The notes under the pieces are model-generated. The model had not been told where the DNA came from. It saw only the letters and a list, made by a program, of their open reading frames with translations, and searched no databases. The translations under genes and the position numbers were made by a program. Positions 16,985 through 25,001 of a stretch of DNA of 64,000 bases are shown here, in pieces (the stretch's first letter is position 1; each line of letters begins with the position of its first letter). Source of the DNA: UBA2588 sp964343075 (GTDB lineage Bacteria; Chloroflexota; Dehalococcoidia; Lucifugimonadales; UBA3495); contig CAYFGT010000002.1 of assembly GCA_964343075.1 (NCBI GenBank), positions 1-64,000 on the forward strand, written 5' to 3'.

Positions 16985-18190
16985 TTAATTGATTGGTGTT
17001 CCGCAATCTGGACAGAACTTAGAGTTCAGCAGTAATTGCTTACCACAACTACTGCATGTTTGTAGCTCTGGTTCCGCCGTTTGGGAAGCTCCACATATCG
17101 TACAAAATGCTGAGTTAGGGTTTAATGGTGCTTGACAAGTTATACATACGCTTAGTGGATCTGGTTCGGGGTCTTGTGTCTGTGTTTGGGAAGCTCCACA
17201 TGTCGTACAAAATGCTGAGTTAGGGTTTAATGGTGCTTGACAAGTTATACATATGCTTAGTGGATCTGGTTCGGGGTCTTGTGTCTGTGTTTGCGAAGCT
17301 CCACATGTCGTACAAAATGCTGAGGTAGGCTTTAATGTGTTGCCACACTTATCACATACAGGTTCCCAATCAAGCGACGGGGAATTAGGGGTATACGATA
17401 TACGGTTCTGACTTAGGCTAATTTGTTGTGACCACCAGAAAGCTAATAGGATTAATCCTATTCCGGTTGGAATAAGGAGCTGGAACCATCCACTTTTATT
17501 GATAGCGTGCAGTCTTCTACTGCCTGCACTTAACCAAGGGATTATAATCAGGCAAGCAATTGCGAAGGAGATGACTTGCCATAACATGTTGACGTTAGTC
17601 CATATGGCAGAATCTTGATTAGCGAGAATATATAGGATCCTAGATAGATTCAAATAAATGTATGCTAATACGATTAATGCGATAGTTGTGTATAGAGTAA
17701 ACCACCAGAATTCACTACGTGTATTCTGGCCAGCGAAACGAAAATACTTCGACCAACAGGATGAAATTGACTGTCTGAAAGTGAATGTGGGAGGGGTTTT
17801 TAATGACCACCATACGATTAGCCATATATATCCAATTCCGGTTAGTTGTATAAACAGCCATTTGGAGCTTAAGTTGATGTCGTGGAGCCTCCTGCTTCCT
17901 GCAGCCAGGAAAGGAATAAAAACAATGGTCCATAGTATCCCTATGATGGCCCAAGTTATGGAGCTATAAATAGACAAATTTATACCCACGACTAAAGATT
18001 CAGTATTTCCTGTAATACCAGCTAATTGATATCCAATACTCAGTTGCATTAAGTATTGTCCAATCCCTACTAGTACTCCTGTTAGAAGAAAATAGGTTAA
18101 GGCATACCACCAGAATTCTGATTTGGACCCTACGCCTGTGAAGGAAGAATACTTACTAAAACATGTTTTAATGGATTGTGTAAATTGCAT
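16985..18190 (-). CDS. Membrane protein: two DUF805 domains plus four zinc ribbons
   Basis: About 401 residues. Two DUF805-type membrane domains lie in tandem (about 1-130 and 135-260). Each begins with CF/CWSKY, continues with SEFWW, and later has AGSRRLHDIN or AGSRRLHAIN. The C-terminal part (about 275-401) has four CxxC-x(10-12)-CxxCG zinc ribbons, separated by near-identical acidic linkers ending PEPDPLS. The gene shares its ribbon type with the next protein upstream (18211) and lies 20 bases after it. The ribbon side is probably cytoplasmic. DUF805 function is unknown. The first codon is probably ATG 18190 rather than the in-frame TTG at 18193. Confidence 0.85.
   Translation of the reverse strand: MQFTQSIKTCFSKYSSFTGVGSKSEFWWYALTYFLLTGVLVGIGQYLMQLSIGYQLAGITGNTESLVVGINLSIYSSITWAIIGILWTIVFIPFLAAGSRRLHDINLSSKWLFIQLTGIGYIWLIVWWSLKTPPTFTFRQSISSCWSKYFRFAGQNTRSEFWWFTLYTTIALIVLAYIYLNLSRILYILANQDSAIWTNVNMLWQVISFAIACLIIIPWLSAGSRRLHAINKSGWFQLLIPTGIGLILLAFWWSQQISLSQNRISYTPNSPSLDWEPVCDKCGNTLKPTSAFCTTCGASQTQTQDPEPDPLSICITCQAPLNPNSAFCTTCGASQTQTQDPEPDPLSVCITCQAPLNPNSAFCTICGASQTAEPELQTCSSCGKQLLLNSKFCPDCGTPIN
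17081..17345 (-). repeat. 105-bp in-gene tandem repeat encoding zinc ribbons
   Basis: Copies begin at 17081, 17186 and 17291, each 105 bases apart. The first two are nearly identical at the DNA level; the third matches for about 45 bases and then diverges. Each unit encodes one zinc ribbon plus linker (35 codons). The near-identity points to recent duplication and possible copy-number variation. Confidence 0.9.
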
Positions 18191-18210
18191 CAAAATGTTG
18201 CTCCAGAAGT

Positions 18211-19038
18211 TTAGCTAGTTGTTTTAGCGCCACAATCTGCACAGAATAGGTCCGATGCATTAAGTTGTGCATTGCAGTGTAAACATATGTTTGTTGCGGG
18301 GAGGTGAGTTATTGTTTGTGGGTGGCTTATTTGATGAAAGGAGTTATCATTCTGCTTTCTGGAGAAGATTGAAACGATTATTGTGACACCGAATATGCCA
18401 AGTGCCATGTAACTACCCATATTTGTTGCAATAGAAATTACAATGGTGATTACGGCTAACAGAATAGCGATTAGTTCGAAAGTGTTTAAAGGGGCATTAA
18501 CTCCAGGTTCCCCTACAGGTCCTTGAGGTCCCACATCGCCCATAGGGCCAACTGGTCCAATGCTACCAGTCTCTCCTTGAGGTCCTGTGGGGCCCGGATC
18601 GCCTGTTGGGCCTTTGGGTCCAACAGTTCCAGGTTCTCCTGATGAAGCTATCGGTGCCGTATTTGTGGTGGTTTCATTAATACTGGTCGGACCTACGGTA
18701 AGATTGAGTTTTGTGACTTCTCCTTTTTTCCATTTAAGTGTTTCACTTGCACTATTTCCATCTATCCGAAATGTCATGGTTTTGCCTGAATAGGAATTGC
18801 TCTCGCCCGCATACAGCGAAAATTGACCTGAGCCAGAAGTTCGTGTTTTGCCAATCTGGAGACCATCCACTAGAGCGGCTATAGGAGTACCAGATATGAC
18901 TGGTACACCATCATTGTAGGCTGTTCCTATGATCACATGTGGTGGTACTTGTTGAGCATATATAAGTGAGGGCATTAAAAAGGTTAAACTGCATACCGTA
19001 ATCAAAATCGTTTTTTTTATTATTGTCATTTGGATCAT
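18211..19038 (-). CDS. Collagen-like membrane protein with C-terminal zinc ribbon
   Basis: 275 residues. An N-terminal signal peptide (ending near LIYAQQ) leads to a domain of about 90 residues that resembles carboxypeptidase-regulatory-like beta domains (IIGTAYNDGVPV, GKTRTSGSGQFSL). Then come about 16 Gly-X-Y triplets (GPKGPTGDPGPTGPQG and so on, residues about 133-180). Two hydrophobic segments follow (about 187-203 and 207-225). The tail has one zinc ribbon, CLHCNAQL...CADCG. Topology is probably outside-collagen stalk-membrane-cytoplasmic zinc ribbon if one span crosses. It is 20 bases upstream of the double-DUF805 gene, whose ribbons look alike. GGAG sits before ATG 19038. Confidence 0.8.
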   Translation of the reverse strand: MIQMTIIKKTILITVCSLTFLMPSLIYAQQVPPHVIIGTAYNDGVPVISGTPIAALVDGLQIGKTRTSGSGQFSLYAGESNSYSGKTMTFRIDGNSASETLKWKKGEVTKLNLTVGPTSINETTTNTAPIASSGEPGTVGPKGPTGDPGPTGPQGETGSIGPVGPMGDVGPQGPVGEPGVNAPLNTFELIAILLAVITIVISIATNMGSYMALGIFGVTIIVSIFSRKQNDNSFHQISHPQTITHLPATNICLHCNAQLNASDLFCADCGAKTTS

Positions 19039-19219
19039 GGCTCCACTTCTTATTGGGGCTTTGTGTGCTTTTGGTTGGGCTTTTCAACTACATAAGCATA
19101 TCATTTACCAGAGTCCACAAACATTAATTTGAAATGAATTTTCCAGTAAATCACTTCAAAATACAGGCGGTTTCGAGTTTGTTAAGGCGAGCAGTATATT
19201 CCTGAGGAAGATGACCTGT

Positions 19220-20158
19220 TTAGTATTTAGGTTTTTTGTGAAATTGAGGGAGAACTTCTTCTCCTATCATTGTTAACTGTTCCGCAGATTCCTCTGCTGA
19301 ACAAAGAGGGCGCACTACGATTTTATAGGCTCCTGCTTGAATGTATTTGTCGATGGTTTCGCATATATCTTGGGTTGTGCCTAATGCACTTAATTGAGAA
19401 AAATGCATGTCTGGTCTGTTCCTAGTTACAAATTGTTCGGCTTTGGTTATAGCATTAGAAGTGGTGTTACTTATATAAAATCCTAACAATATGCCTACAT
19501 GATCATCTTCGATTTCTCTATTGCATTGCTCTGCTGTGTCAAATACGATGTTTCTGCCGATCGCGATTTCTTCTGGGGTTGCACTAGATACTAACCAACC
19601 GTCGCCTACTCTGCCTACTCTACGGGCAGCAGCTTTGCTTCTCCCTCCTATCCATACAGGCGTTGAAGGTTTAAAAAAAGGTTTTGGTGTTATAGACGTG
19701 TTTGTGCAATTATAAAATGCTCCGCTATGATCAACATTATCTTGCTCCCATAATTTCCGCATTAATTGTATTGCTTCATCGACTCGATCGCCTCTATTTT
19801 CTTTAGTAACCCCGCAGGCTTCGTATTCGATAGGATCTTCTTGTCCCAAGCCTACTGCTGGGAAGAATCGTCCTTGAGATAAATAGTCTAAAGTAGCAAT
19901 TTGTTTTGCTAGGACGACAGGGTTACGCAGCGGCATGGCCAGTACACTTGTTCCGAATTTAAGCCTGTCTGAATACCCAGCCACCAGAGATAAGGCTACC
20001 ATGGGCTCAAGGCTGAATTTGTCACTCACAATACGGTCGCTTAACCATATAGAATCGTATTCGTATTTATCTCCTAGTTCTACGAGTTCTTTGAGGAAAA
20101 AAGGATTGGAATTTCCTTCCCCGAATGCTCCAGGGACATATCCGATTGCAACGCTCAT
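19220..20158 (-). CDS. LLM-class (luciferase-like) flavin/F420 oxidoreductase
   Basis: 312 residues. The TIM-barrel luciferase-like family is recognised by an N-terminal strand MSVAIGYVPG, SIWLSDRIVSD, LKFGTSVLAMPLRNPVVLAKQIATLDYLSQGRF split across two strands, and VWIGGRSKAAARRVGRVGDGW. Members use F420H2 or FMNH2 to reduce or monooxygenate substrates. An F420:NADP reductase is encoded at 42457, which supports F420 use. The substrate is unknown. AGGTGATCT precedes the ATG. The gene lies downstream of an epimerase on the same strand. Confidence 0.9.
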   Translation of the reverse strand: MSVAIGYVPGAFGEGNSNPFFLKELVELGDKYEYDSIWLSDRIVSDKFSLEPMVALSLVAGYSDRLKFGTSVLAMPLRNPVVLAKQIATLDYLSQGRFFPAVGLGQEDPIEYEACGVTKENRGDRVDEAIQLMRKLWEQDNVDHSGAFYNCTNTSITPKPFFKPSTPVWIGGRSKAAARRVGRVGDGWLVSSATPEEIAIGRNIVFDTAEQCNREIEDDHVGILLGFYISNTTSNAITKAEQFVTRNRPDMHFSQLSALGTTQDICETIDKYIQAGAYKIVVRPLCSAEESAEQLTMIGEEVLPQFHKKPKY

Positions 20159-20184
20159 AGATCACCTGCTTCGTATTATTAAAG

Positions 20185-21126
20185 TTAGCCTTTGATAGGT
20201 TCTAGTCCGTTTTCGATTCTCGCATCGTTGATATGTTGGAGAATTCTCATCTCCAACGGTGGTATCTCATATCCAATATCCGATAACATTTTGCTATTAT
20301 CTATGAGGTAGACATGAGGTACTGCTTGATCGCCAGTATTTATCTCTGCATCAGGAATATAACGCTTTACGATTTGTGCTATATCTCCTATTGTGGCTAG
20401 ATGCCCTCCTGTAAGATATACATTGTGTTTTAGGTTTGTTCCTAAGGCGACTCTTACAAAAATTTCTGCTGCGTCTTCTGCATGGATCATGGGAGAAGCT
20501 TCTTCTGGACTGAAATCCATGGAAACTGGTTTCCCAATAGCAGGCAGGGATACCATCAATCCTCCGATCATTCCAGTCATACCAGTTACTCTTCCATGAC
20601 CGAATACTGTGCTTATTCTCACAGATTTAATGTCAATCCCGAATTTCTGTATATATGTTCGGGCAGCAAAGTCGTTTGCTGCTTTTGTGAACCCGTAAAC
20701 GTTAATAGGGTCGGTCAGATCTTCTTCGGTTAAGGGACGTTCACCAAAGGTTTCTTGTACCCCATATACAGCTATCGAGCTAGCATATACAATCCGATCA
20801 ACGCTAGTCCATCGGGCTGCTTCAAAAATGTTGTTCGTCCCATCAATATTCACGTGCATACCAAATTGAGGACGGTCTTCAGTATCAGGTGGTAGTAATG
20901 CAGCCATATGTATGATCTTGGTAACCTTGTAAGTATGTATGGCAGCTAGAATTTGGGATAACTGTGTCACATCACCTTTGTAGAATTGTATTTGATCTTT
21001 GTATGGGTCTAAATTGCTTTTCGGAGGTGATAGGTCGAAACAAACTACTTGTTCTCCGGCTTCCAGTAGTTTTCGGATAATTCTCCATCCTATAAAGCCA
21101 TTACCTCCAGTTACCATGATAGACAT
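20185..21126 (-). CDS. NAD-dependent epimerase/dehydratase
   Basis: 313 residues, extended short-chain dehydrogenase fold. The NAD-binding motif GGNGFIGWRI is at residues 7-16. Catalytic Ser is in VYASSIAVYG and the Tyr-Lys pair in YGFTK. The family works on nucleotide sugars and other hydroxy substrates; this member's substrate cannot be read from the sequence. AGGAG precedes the ATG. It lies upstream of the LLM oxidoreductase (26-base gap). Confidence 0.9.
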   Translation of the reverse strand: MSIMVTGGNGFIGWRIIRKLLEAGEQVVCFDLSPPKSNLDPYKDQIQFYKGDVTQLSQILAAIHTYKVTKIIHMAALLPPDTEDRPQFGMHVNIDGTNNIFEAARWTSVDRIVYASSIAVYGVQETFGERPLTEEDLTDPINVYGFTKAANDFAARTYIQKFGIDIKSVRISTVFGHGRVTGMTGMIGGLMVSLPAIGKPVSMDFSPEEASPMIHAEDAAEIFVRVALGTNLKHNVYLTGGHLATIGDIAQIVKRYIPDAEINTGDQAVPHVYLIDNSKMLSDIGYEIPPLEMRILQHINDARIENGLEPIKG

Positions 21127-21168
21127 GTTACTTCTCCTGTAAATGCAGTATGCTTAGACTTAGGATAA

Positions 21169-21888
21169 TTATAATGGGCGCTTCTTTGGAATACCATTAT
21201 CACGTGGGTAAAAGATTTTTATGTCTGCTAGTTTTGGTATTTGAACAAGTGATTGACTATATGCGAGTTCTGGAATAGTTGTGATATGTTCTATTATTTT
21301 TGGAGATTCGGAAGACGTTAGTGTACTAAGAACACGGGCTCCATCTGACAGGTTAGCTGATTTGGGACTCTTCCAAGCGATAATGTTTCCTCCATTTTTG
21401 CAAAAGCCTGCACTCAATTCGACTACCGTTGCAGTCTGTGCTAAAGCACGTGAAGTTACTAGGTCAAAGCGGCTTCGAAATTTGGATTGATGACCCAGTG
21501 TTTCAGCTCTGTCATTAAGTACTTCTACTTTTGTAAGGTTTAAGATTTTTGATAAATGCAACAGGAAATCACACTTTTTCCTAGTTGCTTCTATCAGGGT
21601 CAATTGTATATGTGGCATCATGATTTTTAATGGTATACCAGGGAATCCTCCGCCTGAGCCAATGTCGACCAACGAATTTGGGATAGGAACCAATGATGGG
21701 ATAAACCTGCATAGAGTGATTGAATCTAGAAAATGTTTGATTTGAATGTCATTATGGTTAGTGATGCGTGTGATGTTAAATTTAGAATTCCATTCTAGTA
21801 ACAGTCTTTCATAGATTGAAAATGCGAGTAATTGATCTTCCGATATAGGTATGTTTAGTTGATATGCGTATTTTTTCAGTAATTCCAT
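21169..21888 (-). CDS. rsmG: 16S rRNA (guanine-N7) methyltransferase RsmG
   Basis: 239 residues. RsmG methylates G527 of 16S rRNA with SAM. The SAM motif DIGSGGGFPGIPL is clear, preceded by the conserved WNSKFNITRI and HFLDS segments. The ...VTSRALA motif is present. Five bases separate it from moaE upstream. Confidence 0.94.
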   Translation of the reverse strand: MELLKKYAYQLNIPISEDQLLAFSIYERLLLEWNSKFNITRITNHNDIQIKHFLDSITLCRFIPSLVPIPNSLVDIGSGGGFPGIPLKIMMPHIQLTLIEATRKKCDFLLHLSKILNLTKVEVLNDRAETLGHQSKFRSRFDLVTSRALAQTATVVELSAGFCKNGGNIIAWKSPKSANLSDGARVLSTLTSSESPKIIEHITTIPELAYSQSLVQIPKLADIKIFYPRDNGIPKKRPL

Positions 21889-21893
21889 AGGAA

Positions 21894-22307
21894 TTATATG
21901 TGTTCAGATCCGACCCATCGAGAACCGTCTGAGTATATTTCTTTTTTCCAGATTGGGACGATGTCTTTCAGTAGATCAACAAGCTCATTACAAGCTTGAA
22001 ATGCTTCTAGCCTATGAGGAGACGCAACTGCTACGACTAGGCTAATTTCCCCAATACCAACAATTCCAATACGGTGAGCTATTGCGATATCTTCAATTTT
22101 GTATTTTTGTTTTGTCTGTTCAGCGATTTCATTTAGTTTTTGCAGAGCCATTGACTCGTAAGCTTCGTATTCCAGGTGAATCACTTGCTTATCTTCAAAT
22201 GTGTCCCTAGTGGTACCCAAAAACGTGACGACGCCACCATTAGTATCTTTCATGGTGGTTTTGGTGATAAGTTCAGGGTTCAGTACATTGTGAGTTATTT
22301 CGATCAT
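21894..22307 (-). CDS. moaE: Molybdopterin synthase catalytic subunit
   Basis: 137 residues. MoaE, with MoaD thiocarboxylate, inserts sulphur into precursor Z to make molybdopterin. Signatures: GGVVTFLGTTRD, LEYEAYESMA, AIAHRIGIVGIGEISLVVAVASPHR region, and PIWKKEIYSDGSRWV near the end. GGAGG lies inside the last codons of moaD, one base apart, so translation is coupled. Confidence 0.95.
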   Translation of the reverse strand: MIEITHNVLNPELITKTTMKDTNGGVVTFLGTTRDTFEDKQVIHLEYEAYESMALQKLNEIAEQTKQKYKIEDIAIAHRIGIVGIGEISLVVAVASPHRLEAFQACNELVDLLKDIVPIWKKEIYSDGSRWVGSEHI

Positions 22308-22308
22308 T

Positions 22309-22554
22309 TTATCCTCCGCTGACTGGGGGTATGAGACAAATTTCGTCAGACTCTCTTAACGTGAGATTATAATCAGCATACTCTGCATTCACCGCCACTA
22401 CGATATCAGTTTCTGAAGAAGCTAGTGCTGGAAAATCTTGTTTTAGTTTAATCACGAGTTGTTCGACTGTTGAATCTTGAGGGATTTGAACAGTGATGGA
22501 ATTCGATTTTAGCCGTTCTTTATAAATCGCGAAGAGAATTACTTCTAAATGCAT
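22309..22554 (-). CDS. moaD: Molybdopterin synthase sulphur carrier subunit
   Basis: 81 residues, ubiquitin-like fold. The essential Gly-Gly C-terminus is present (PPVSGG), the site of thiocarboxylation. VVAVNAEYADYNLTLRESDEI matches the family over the central strand and loop. It is the first gene of a moaD-moaE-rsmG run on the minus strand, just downstream of tRNA-Ser. Confidence 0.94.
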   Translation of the reverse strand: MHLEVILFAIYKERLKSNSITVQIPQDSTVEQLVIKLKQDFPALASSETDIVVAVNAEYADYNLTLRESDEICLIPPVSGG

Positions 22555-22566
22555 TATTATTCATTA

Positions 22567-22656
22567 TGGCGGAGGGAGTGGGATTCGAACCCACGATACC
22601 CTTGCGGGTATACTGGTTTTCAAGACCAGCGCATTCGTCCGCTCTGCCATCCCTCC
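22567..22656 (-). tRNA. tRNA-Ser (anticodon TGA)
   Basis: Class II tRNA of 90 bases. Acceptor GGAGGGA pairs with TCCCTCC; the anticodon stem CTGGT/ACCAG holds loop CTTGAAA with anticodon TGA; a long variable arm is present; the T loop is TTCGAAT; discriminator G; CCA is encoded (22567-22569 as TGG on the plus strand). It decodes UCA. Confidence 0.96.
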
Positions 22657-22690
22657 TAGGAGTTTTGTATCTGTAGATATTATCATATAG

Positions 22691-23158
22691 TTATTTGCAT
22701 TGCTTCCATAGACCTAGATTATTTTTTATAGCGTCTTGTTCAAGCGATTCTAAATAATCATATAAATGACCCGGATTGTTGTAATCCTCTGCAAAAGCGT
22801 ATCCTTCAGACACTAAGACCGCATTCACGAATACATCTTCAACGTAGACGTATCTTAATAATCTCCCGTAATTGTCTGTGTTTGTATCACTGCTTTTTAA
22901 TGTAATGTACTTGTTTTCTACCAGTTCTTGATTGCGCTGGTGTGCTTGAGGGCCAAAACATTCAATAGGCTTGTTAGGGTGTACTGTTTCAGGAGTGTCA
23001 ATATCTAGATATCTGACACGCTCTCCATTACTTAATAAAATGGTATCGCCATCAATTACTCGTTGTACCAGAATAGTATTTGTGGACTGTGAGCAGTTTA
23101 AGGAAATTACTATTAGAATAATGCACATAATAAATTCTTTAGGCTTATATAAGTTCAA
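22691..23158 (-). CDS. Thermonuclease-like (SNase) lipoprotein
   Basis: 155 residues. SNase-family nuclease fold: VQRVIDGDTILL, the catalytic Arg in GERVRYLDIDTPE, DNYGRLLRYVYV, and VSEGYAFAEDY near the end. A lipoprotein signal precedes it: NLYKPKEFIMC, then a hydrophobic stretch and lipobox ISLNC. The frame is open to an ATG at 23254, but the TTG at 23156-23158 is preferred because a perfect GGAGGT lies four bases upstream and because it gives a proper signal peptide. It would be a surface-anchored nuclease for extracellular DNA or RNA. Alternative start: ATG 23128. Confidence 0.8.
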   Translation of the reverse strand: MNLYKPKEFIMCIILIVISLNCSQSTNTILVQRVIDGDTILLSNGERVRYLDIDTPETVHPNKPIECFGPQAHQRNQELVENKYITLKSSDTNTDNYGRLLRYVYVEDVFVNAVLVSEGYAFAEDYNNPGHLYDYLESLEQDAIKNNLGLWKQCK

Positions 23159-23519
23159 TATTACCTCCAGGATTCCCGTAAAGAGTATTATCAAAATAAA
23201 TTGGATTTGTGTAATAATTATAAATATATTTGTTATAGATCTAAATCCATACATTTCTGATCAGTCCTTACTTGATAAACATATATTTAAAATGTCTGTT
23301 CAAATAACTGGCAAAATTCCGTGCGAGATCAAAACTACAGATAAATGCGATAGAGTGATGCCATATGAATATAAAAACTCTATCATTAATACATTTGTTG
23401 CTTACCCTAAAAAATATAAGCTATAAAAAATGGCCAGGCTCTAATCACCTTAAGATCCTAGGTATGAAGCCTAGTTAGTTATATTGAAAACGTAACCCCT
23501 TCGATAAACCCGGCATTGC
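23159..23519. other. Divergent intergenic region between nuclease and SOS operon
   Basis: About 360 bases without a convincing gene. It holds the GGAGGT site of the nuclease (23163-23168, minus strand) and a small CTAGG/CCTAG hairpin around 23458-23475. No tRNA, riboswitch or repeat was recognised. The plus-strand frame across it lacks coding character. Confidence 0.5.
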
Positions 23520-23545
23520 AATAATAGAACATTTGTTCTATTATT
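23520..23545. promoter_or_regulatory. LexA (SOS) operator
   Basis: A perfect inverted repeat with 12-base arms around a central TT. The core is GAACATTTGTTC (23527-23538), which fits the GAAC-N4-GTTC LexA box of Gram-positive-type SOS systems. It lies 17 bases upstream of the imuB start codon, so LexA binding would block the mutasome operon. Confidence 0.88.
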
Positions 23546-23562
23546 GGATTGAGAGGTTTATT

Positions 23563-24744
23563 TTGAAAGTCGCATGTTTGTTAATCACTCATTTTTGTGT
23601 AAAAAATGAGATTATCAAAAATCCAGAATTGAAAGGTGTGCCATTGGTTGTAGTTGCCCGGAATAAGAATGACTTAATAGTTATTGATCGGTCTTCAGAA
23701 GCGCGAATGATTAAAGTGGGTACATCTTACAAATCTGCTATATCTGTATGTCCAAGCTTGAGAATTATCGAAAGTGATTATGGCATGTATGAAGATGCTC
23801 ATCGGCAGAATATGATGGTTTTGAACGGTATCAGCCCCTGCATAGAAAGTGTGGAATTAGGAAATATTATGATAGATGTAACTGGATTAGAAAAGCTCTA
23901 TAAAGGTTTTGATAATCTTGCAAATATTTTGCTGTCTTCTGTTCCTAATGAATTCAGTCCTAGATTAGGAATTGCTGATAATAAATTTTTTTCGTACATA
24001 GCTGCTTTGCAATGTGATCCAAATGAATGTGTGGAAAGTACTAATCATTTTGATTTTATGCATAAAATCACTCCTAACAGATTGCCAATTAGGCCTATTA
24101 GCAAATTAAAACTACAAGAATTAGGCGTAAATAATTTAAGACAATTGTCTGATTGGAAAATAGAAATGTTACAAGTTCAATTTGGAATGAATGAAGGAAA
24201 GAAATTATGGGAGCTATCTCAAGGCATAGACTCTGATTTATTTAATCGTGCAGTAATTACGCAATCATTAAAAAGAATAATTGAAGCAGATGATTGTTTT
24301 TCAACTAAACAATCACTTATGGTAGCTATTTCGTATGGTTTAGATGAATTATTGTCCGATCCACTTTTTAGGAATAAAAGTGCTAGATCAGTGATATTGA
24401 ACTTCAGTACGGTAGATAAATATTTTTGGAATAAGAAAATTAATTTTAAAGAACCTTTATTTTCTAAAATGAAAATCGTTTCGATTATTTCGAATGTCTT
24501 GGATACAGTAACAATTATGGGTCCCATAGATCGAATCATGATTGAGTTGACTGAGTTAACAGGTGATTTGGGAGCTCAAAAATCAATGTTTTTGTCTACT
24601 AAGAAAAAAGAAGATTTGCTGGAAAGTATTAAACAGTTAGAAACAAGGCTGGGAAGTAAAGTTCCAATTTATAATATAACGGAGATTGATCCATGTTCCA
24701 AGATTCCGGAAAGGCGCTCAGTATTAACCAGAATATTGCCTTAA
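23563..24744 (+). CDS. imuB: ImuB-like inactive Y-family DNA polymerase
   Basis: 393 residues. Y-family layout: palm/fingers (about 1-160), thumb with helix-hairpin-helix (LKLQELGVNNLRQLSDW), and little finger. In active Pol IV the N-terminus holds an Asp metal ligand (DMDAFF); here it reads VACLLITHFCVKNE, without it. The SxDE ligands are replaced by ESVELGN. Both carboxylate sites appear lost, as in ImuB, a scaffold that links the beta clamp to DnaE2 during SOS mutagenesis. Start TTG 23563 has GAGAGG seven bases upstream; an earlier TTG (23533) lies inside the LexA box. It is operonic with the next two genes. Confidence 0.87.
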   Translation: MKVACLLITHFCVKNEIIKNPELKGVPLVVVARNKNDLIVIDRSSEARMIKVGTSYKSAISVCPSLRIIESDYGMYEDAHRQNMMVLNGISPCIESVELGNIMIDVTGLEKLYKGFDNLANILLSSVPNEFSPRLGIADNKFFSYIAALQCDPNECVESTNHFDFMHKITPNRLPIRPISKLKLQELGVNNLRQLSDWKIEMLQVQFGMNEGKKLWELSQGIDSDLFNRAVITQSLKRIIEADDCFSTKQSLMVAISYGLDELLSDPLFRNKSARSVILNFSTVDKYFWNKKINFKEPLFSKMKIVSIISNVLDTVTIMGPIDRIMIELTELTGDLGAQKSMFLSTKKKEDLLESIKQLETRLGSKVPIYNITEIDPCSKIPERRSVLTRILP

Positions 24745-24992
24745 ATGTCCCTATACCAATTCGTGTATCAGAAAGTAATAAAGGGTTCCCTATGAAAGTT
24801 ATGCTGAAAAACAGTAATAATTTTTTAGCAGTATTGACGATTATTGATTTATGGCATGTGCATAGTGAATGGTGGCGAAAAAATTTGGGAATAGTTAGTC
24901 GTATGTACTACAAACTTAATGTTGATGAAAGAATCATTATTGTATTTAAAGATTTAAATTCAAATGAATGGTTTGTTCAAAATGATTTATAA
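24693..24992 (+). CDS. DUF6504-family small protein of the mutasome operon
   Basis: 99 residues. The pattern matches DUF6504-type proteins found beside Y-family polymerases: PIPIRVSE at the start, a middle IDLWHVHSEWWRK, then YYKLNVDERIIIVFKD and a final EWFVQNDL. The start overlaps the imuB end by 52 bases in another frame and has GGAG nine bases before the ATG. It ends nine bases before dnaE2. The function of the family is not established; position suggests an accessory factor of translesion synthesis. Confidence 0.75.
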   Translation: MFQDSGKALSINQNIALNVPIPIRVSESNKGFPMKVMLKNSNNFLAVLTIIDLWHVHSEWWRKNLGIVSRMYYKLNVDERIIIVFKDLNSNEWFVQNDL

Positions 24993-25001
24993 GTAATTAG
25001 A

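Noticed and set aside
22971..23426. Plus-strand open frame of 151 codons over the nuclease 5' region
   Set aside because: Opposite a recognisable SNase gene; no ribosome-binding site or family pattern.
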